Positions 61,421 through 64,000 of a stretch of 64,000 nt of DNA are shown piece by piece. The DNA comes from Chitinophagaceae bacterium. GTDB lineage: Bacteria; Bacteroidota; Bacteroidia; Chitinophagales; Chitinophagaceae. The number at the start of each line of letters is the position of its first letter. The first letter of the stretch is position 1. The position numbers and the translations under genes are program-made. Where the stretch lies: contig JAHBTK010000001.1 of NCBI GenBank assembly GCA_019638625.1, forward strand, positions 363,434-427,433. Reading direction: 5' to 3'. Below the pieces are notes generated by a model. The model saw only the letters and a list, made by a program, of their open reading frames with translations, searched no databases and had not been told where the DNA came from.

Positions 61421-63934
61421 ATGTTCAGAAGTTACTTAAAGGTTGCATTGCGCAACCTGGTCAAAAACAGGATATATTCTTTTGTAAATATCATCGGCCT
61501 GGCAATAGGTATGGCTGCTTGTTTTTTTGTCCTTCTGTACGTGAACTTCGAGTCGGGGTACGACCGTTTCCACGAAAATGCTTCGCGTATTTACCGCGTT
61601 CTTGCTAATGTAACCTTTCTGCCTTCCGACAATAATCCCGAGAGCAGGTCGCATACACAGGTTCCCAATCATCCTGCCATAGGGGTTGCTATGAAGCGGG
61701 ACTTCCCGGAGGTGGTCAGTTATGTGCGGATGCTGAACTTATCGGTACTTACTAACAAATATGCCATATCGTCTCAACTGCCCGGTGGGGAAAGCAGGGT
61801 TTTTAACGAATCGAGGGTGTTCCTGGCCGATTCTGCTTTCTTTAACATATTTTCTTTTTCCCTGGTAAAAGGGAGCCGGCAGCATTGTCTGGAAGAACCC
61901 TATACGATTGCCATTTCACAGTCTACAGCCAGGAAATATTTCGGGGACACCGATCCTATCAACCAGGTGCTGACGTTAAACGGGTTTGTGCATGCCGTAT
62001 CGAAAAGTGTGTTCCCGTTTAAAGTGACCGCTGTATTTGAGGATGTGCCCGAAAACTCGCACATCAAATTCGATATGCTGATCTCCTTCGATACATTCCG
62101 GCCTGATTGGTCAAACGTCTGGAACTGGCCCGCGTTTTACAACTATGTGCTGCTGGCGCCTGGTACCGACCCAAAGAAACTGGAAGCAAAGCTGCCGGGT
62201 TTTATGGAGAAACACATGGGCGCAGCCTTGAAGCAATATAATGTCCATGTGGAACTGCCCCTGCAGCCGGTTACGGACGTTCATCTTAAGTCCGCGTATG
62301 AGGGCGAAGCCGAAGTAAACGGAAGCGAGAGAGAAGTGTATTTCATGTCTATAATCGGCCTGTTTATCCTCATCATCGCATGGATCAACTATATTAATAT
62401 TTCAACAGCAAAATCGTTGGAGCGGGCCAAAGAGGTGGGCGTCAGGAAAGTGGCGGGAGCAAGGAAGCCGCAGTTGATCCTGCAGTTCCTGGTTGAGTCA
62501 TTTATTATCAATTCATTGGCGCTTGTCGCGTCCCTGGTCATTATTGCTGCCTGTATGCCTTTCTTCGCCCGGCTTGTCGGCAAAGATATCGGCATGGGGT
62601 ATTTCTGGTCAGGGCCGGCCAGCCAACCCATGTTCTGGGTTGTAGCTGTTGGTCTCTTTATTGCCGGGGCCTTCCTGGTGGGTGCGTATCCGGCGTTTGT
62701 ATTGTCGTCGTTCAAGCCGGTAAGGGTGTTGAAGGGCCTCATTAATAAATCCGGTGCAGGCATATCGCTCCGAAGGGTACTGGTGTCTTTCCAGTTTTTT
62801 CTTTCGATTGTTATGATTGCCGCCACGCTGATCGTTTTTATTCAACTGCGCTTTATGAGAAACGGTGATCTCGGCTATGCAAAAGACCAGATGATGGTCA
62901 TCAAGGCGCCGCCGGTGACCGATTCCACGCTCGCCATGCGCCAAAGCTTTTTTAAATCGGAACTGTTAAAAATGCCGTTTGTCAACAATATCGCTGCTAT
63001 TTCCGATATACCAGGTGAGGTGATACGGGACAAGAACATGGTATGGCAGGCGACAAAAGACGTACAGAGCAGTATCGGTGCTTCCCTGATGCAAATAGAC
63101 CAGGATTTCCTGGATATCTATAAAATGAAGTTAGCGGCAGGCAGAAACTTCACCTCCGCAGACAGCTCCGATGTATATATAACTACCGGCCGCCGTCAGA
63201 ATGTTTTGATCAACGAAGATCTGTCAAGGCGTCTCGGTTTCAAATCGCCTGAAGATGCGGTGAGCAGAGATATCATATTTGCATTTGGAGGGGAGAATAT
63301 TCCTGCCACGGTCGTGGGTGTAGTGAAAAACTATCACCAACGCTCGTTGAAAGAAAAATACGAATCTATTCTGTATTTTTTCCCGTCGTGGACCGATTTG
63401 AAATACGTATGTGTAAAACTGGGCGCAAATCATCTGTGGGGCCATACAGCAGAGATAGAGACGGCATACAAGGCGGCATTTCCCGGCAACCCTTTCGAGT
63501 ATTTTTTCCAGGACGATTTCTTTGACCGGCAATACCAGGGCGAGCAGAAATTGGGTGACTTATTCGGCGCCTTCACCTTGCTGGCCATATTGGTTGCGGT
63601 TCTGGGGCTGCTGGGGCTTTCCGGTTTTGTCATCAGGCTGCGCACTAAAGAGATAGGTATCCGTAAGGTGTTGGGAGCGCCCGTTTCCAGTATCCTCATG
63701 TTGATTTCAAAAGATTTTGTAAAGCTGTTGTGTTTTGCGACTGTTATTGCGATACCTGTTGTTTATTGGGCGGCGGGCAACTGGCTTAATAATTTCGCCT
63801 TTCATATCAGGCTTAGCTGGTACATATTCATGATACCACCCCTGGTATTGTTGTTAATCGTTTTGTTTACTGTCTGCCTACAAAGTTTGAAGGCGGCGCT
63901 CCTCAACCCGAGTAAATCGCTGAGAACGGAATAA
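61421..63934 (+). CDS. MacB/FtsX-type ABC transporter permease (array member 9)
   Basis: An 837-residue permease, the longest member, starting MFRSYLKVALRNLVKNR (frame open to 61397). First FtsX block near 319 reads 'AWINYINISTAKSLERAKEVGVRK' with Trp in place of the usual Cys. The second near 738 is 'RLRTKEIGIRKVLGAP', and the end is 'LQSLKAALLNPSKSLRTE'. The first extracytoplasmic domain carries about 25 extra residues. These differences and its own promoter set it apart from members 1-8. The window ends 66 bp later. Confidence 0.92.
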   Translation: MFRSYLKVALRNLVKNRIYSFVNIIGLAIGMAACFFVLLYVNFESGYDRFHENASRIYRVLANVTFLPSDNNPESRSHTQVPNHPAIGVAMKRDFPEVVSYVRMLNLSVLTNKYAISSQLPGGESRVFNESRVFLADSAFFNIFSFSLVKGSRQHCLEEPYTIAISQSTARKYFGDTDPINQVLTLNGFVHAVSKSVFPFKVTAVFEDVPENSHIKFDMLISFDTFRPDWSNVWNWPAFYNYVLLAPGTDPKKLEAKLPGFMEKHMGAALKQYNVHVELPLQPVTDVHLKSAYEGEAEVNGSEREVYFMSIIGLFILIIAWINYINISTAKSLERAKEVGVRKVAGARKPQLILQFLVESFIINSLALVASLVIIAACMPFFARLVGKDIGMGYFWSGPASQPMFWVVAVGLFIAGAFLVGAYPAFVLSSFKPVRVLKGLINKSGAGISLRRVLVSFQFFLSIVMIAATLIVFIQLRFMRNGDLGYAKDQMMVIKAPPVTDSTLAMRQSFFKSELLKMPFVNNIAAISDIPGEVIRDKNMVWQATKDVQSSIGASLMQIDQDFLDIYKMKLAAGRNFTSADSSDVYITTGRRQNVLINEDLSRRLGFKSPEDAVSRDIIFAFGGENIPATVVGVVKNYHQRSLKEKYESILYFFPSWTDLKYVCVKLGANHLWGHTAEIETAYKAAFPGNPFEYFFQDDFFDRQYQGEQKLGDLFGAFTLLAILVAVLGLLGLSGFVIRLRTKEIGIRKVLGAPVSSILMLISKDFVKLLCFATVIAIPVVYWAAGNWLNNFAFHIRLSWYIFMIPPLVLLLIVLFTVCLQSLKAALLNPSKSLRTE

Positions 63935-64000
63935 AATTATCATAATTCAATCCGGTATGTACTGTGTCGTATTGACCTTACCGTAAAACCGGGCAAATTC

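Overview
The window looks like a chromosomal segment of a Bacteroidota bacterium, most likely of the Chitinophagaceae or a close relative. The evidence is: Bacteroidota-type -7 elements (TAnnTTTG) before many genes, almost no Shine-Dalgarno sequences except a strong one before rpsU, a type IX secretion-like PorV2/PorU2 pair, a fused SecDF, and a long tandem array of 800-residue MacB/FtsX-type permeases. The family-level assignment is an inference. No rRNA, CRISPR array, integrase island or insertion sequence was found.

Layout. 0.1-2.5 kb: a DUF1080 lipoprotein, tRNA-Gln and tyrS. 2.7-11.1 kb: an apparent operon of a PorV/PorQ-type outer-membrane protein, a 1669-residue C25-peptidase sortase-like protein (PorU2 type), a methyltransferase and a multi-membrane glycosyltransferase. 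11.1-16.4 kb: an AT-richer cell-surface glycan block on alternating strands (YfhO-like protein, methyltransferase, GtrB-like GT2, second polytopic membrane protein). 16.7-22.3 kb: ribE diverging from a translation block (rpsU, xerC, hpf, tRNA-Thr/Tyr/Gly/Thr, tuf, tRNA-Trp, secE, nusG). This block holds two dead tRNA duplicates, each with a perfect GC palindrome where the anticodon arm should be, and several boxA-like motifs. It ends in a terminator directly after nusG instead of running into rplK. 22.4-39.4 kb: general chromosomal genes (tRNA-Leu, ssb, nitroreductase, yceI, a PpiC-like protein, a GH43 lipoprotein, secDF, ribD, a GHL6-like glycoside hydrolase, an SPFH/ribbon-helix-helix operon, an asparagine-synthase-like enzyme), plus a 54-codon membrane-protein gene.

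39.8-63.9 kb: nine consecutive, same-strand paralogous ABC-transporter permeases of the MacB/FtsX type, with no ATPase gene in the window. Nearly every gap is filled with a mosaic of short repeats: a REP-like hairpin family (14 copies counted, two of them at 36.1 kb), A/T-rich heptad words and GC palindromes. Upstream of the first and the ninth permease lies the same arrangement: TGTCCG-N4-CGGACA-type inverted repeats, then 52-54 bp further a -24/-12 (sigma-54-like) promoter. This suggests two enhancer-driven transcription units, one for permeases 1-8 and one for permease 9 onward.

Most striking points: the shared sigma-54-like control architecture of the permease array, the palindrome-replaced tRNA duplicates, and the palindrome/REP mosaic that appears to be actively spreading in the spacers.
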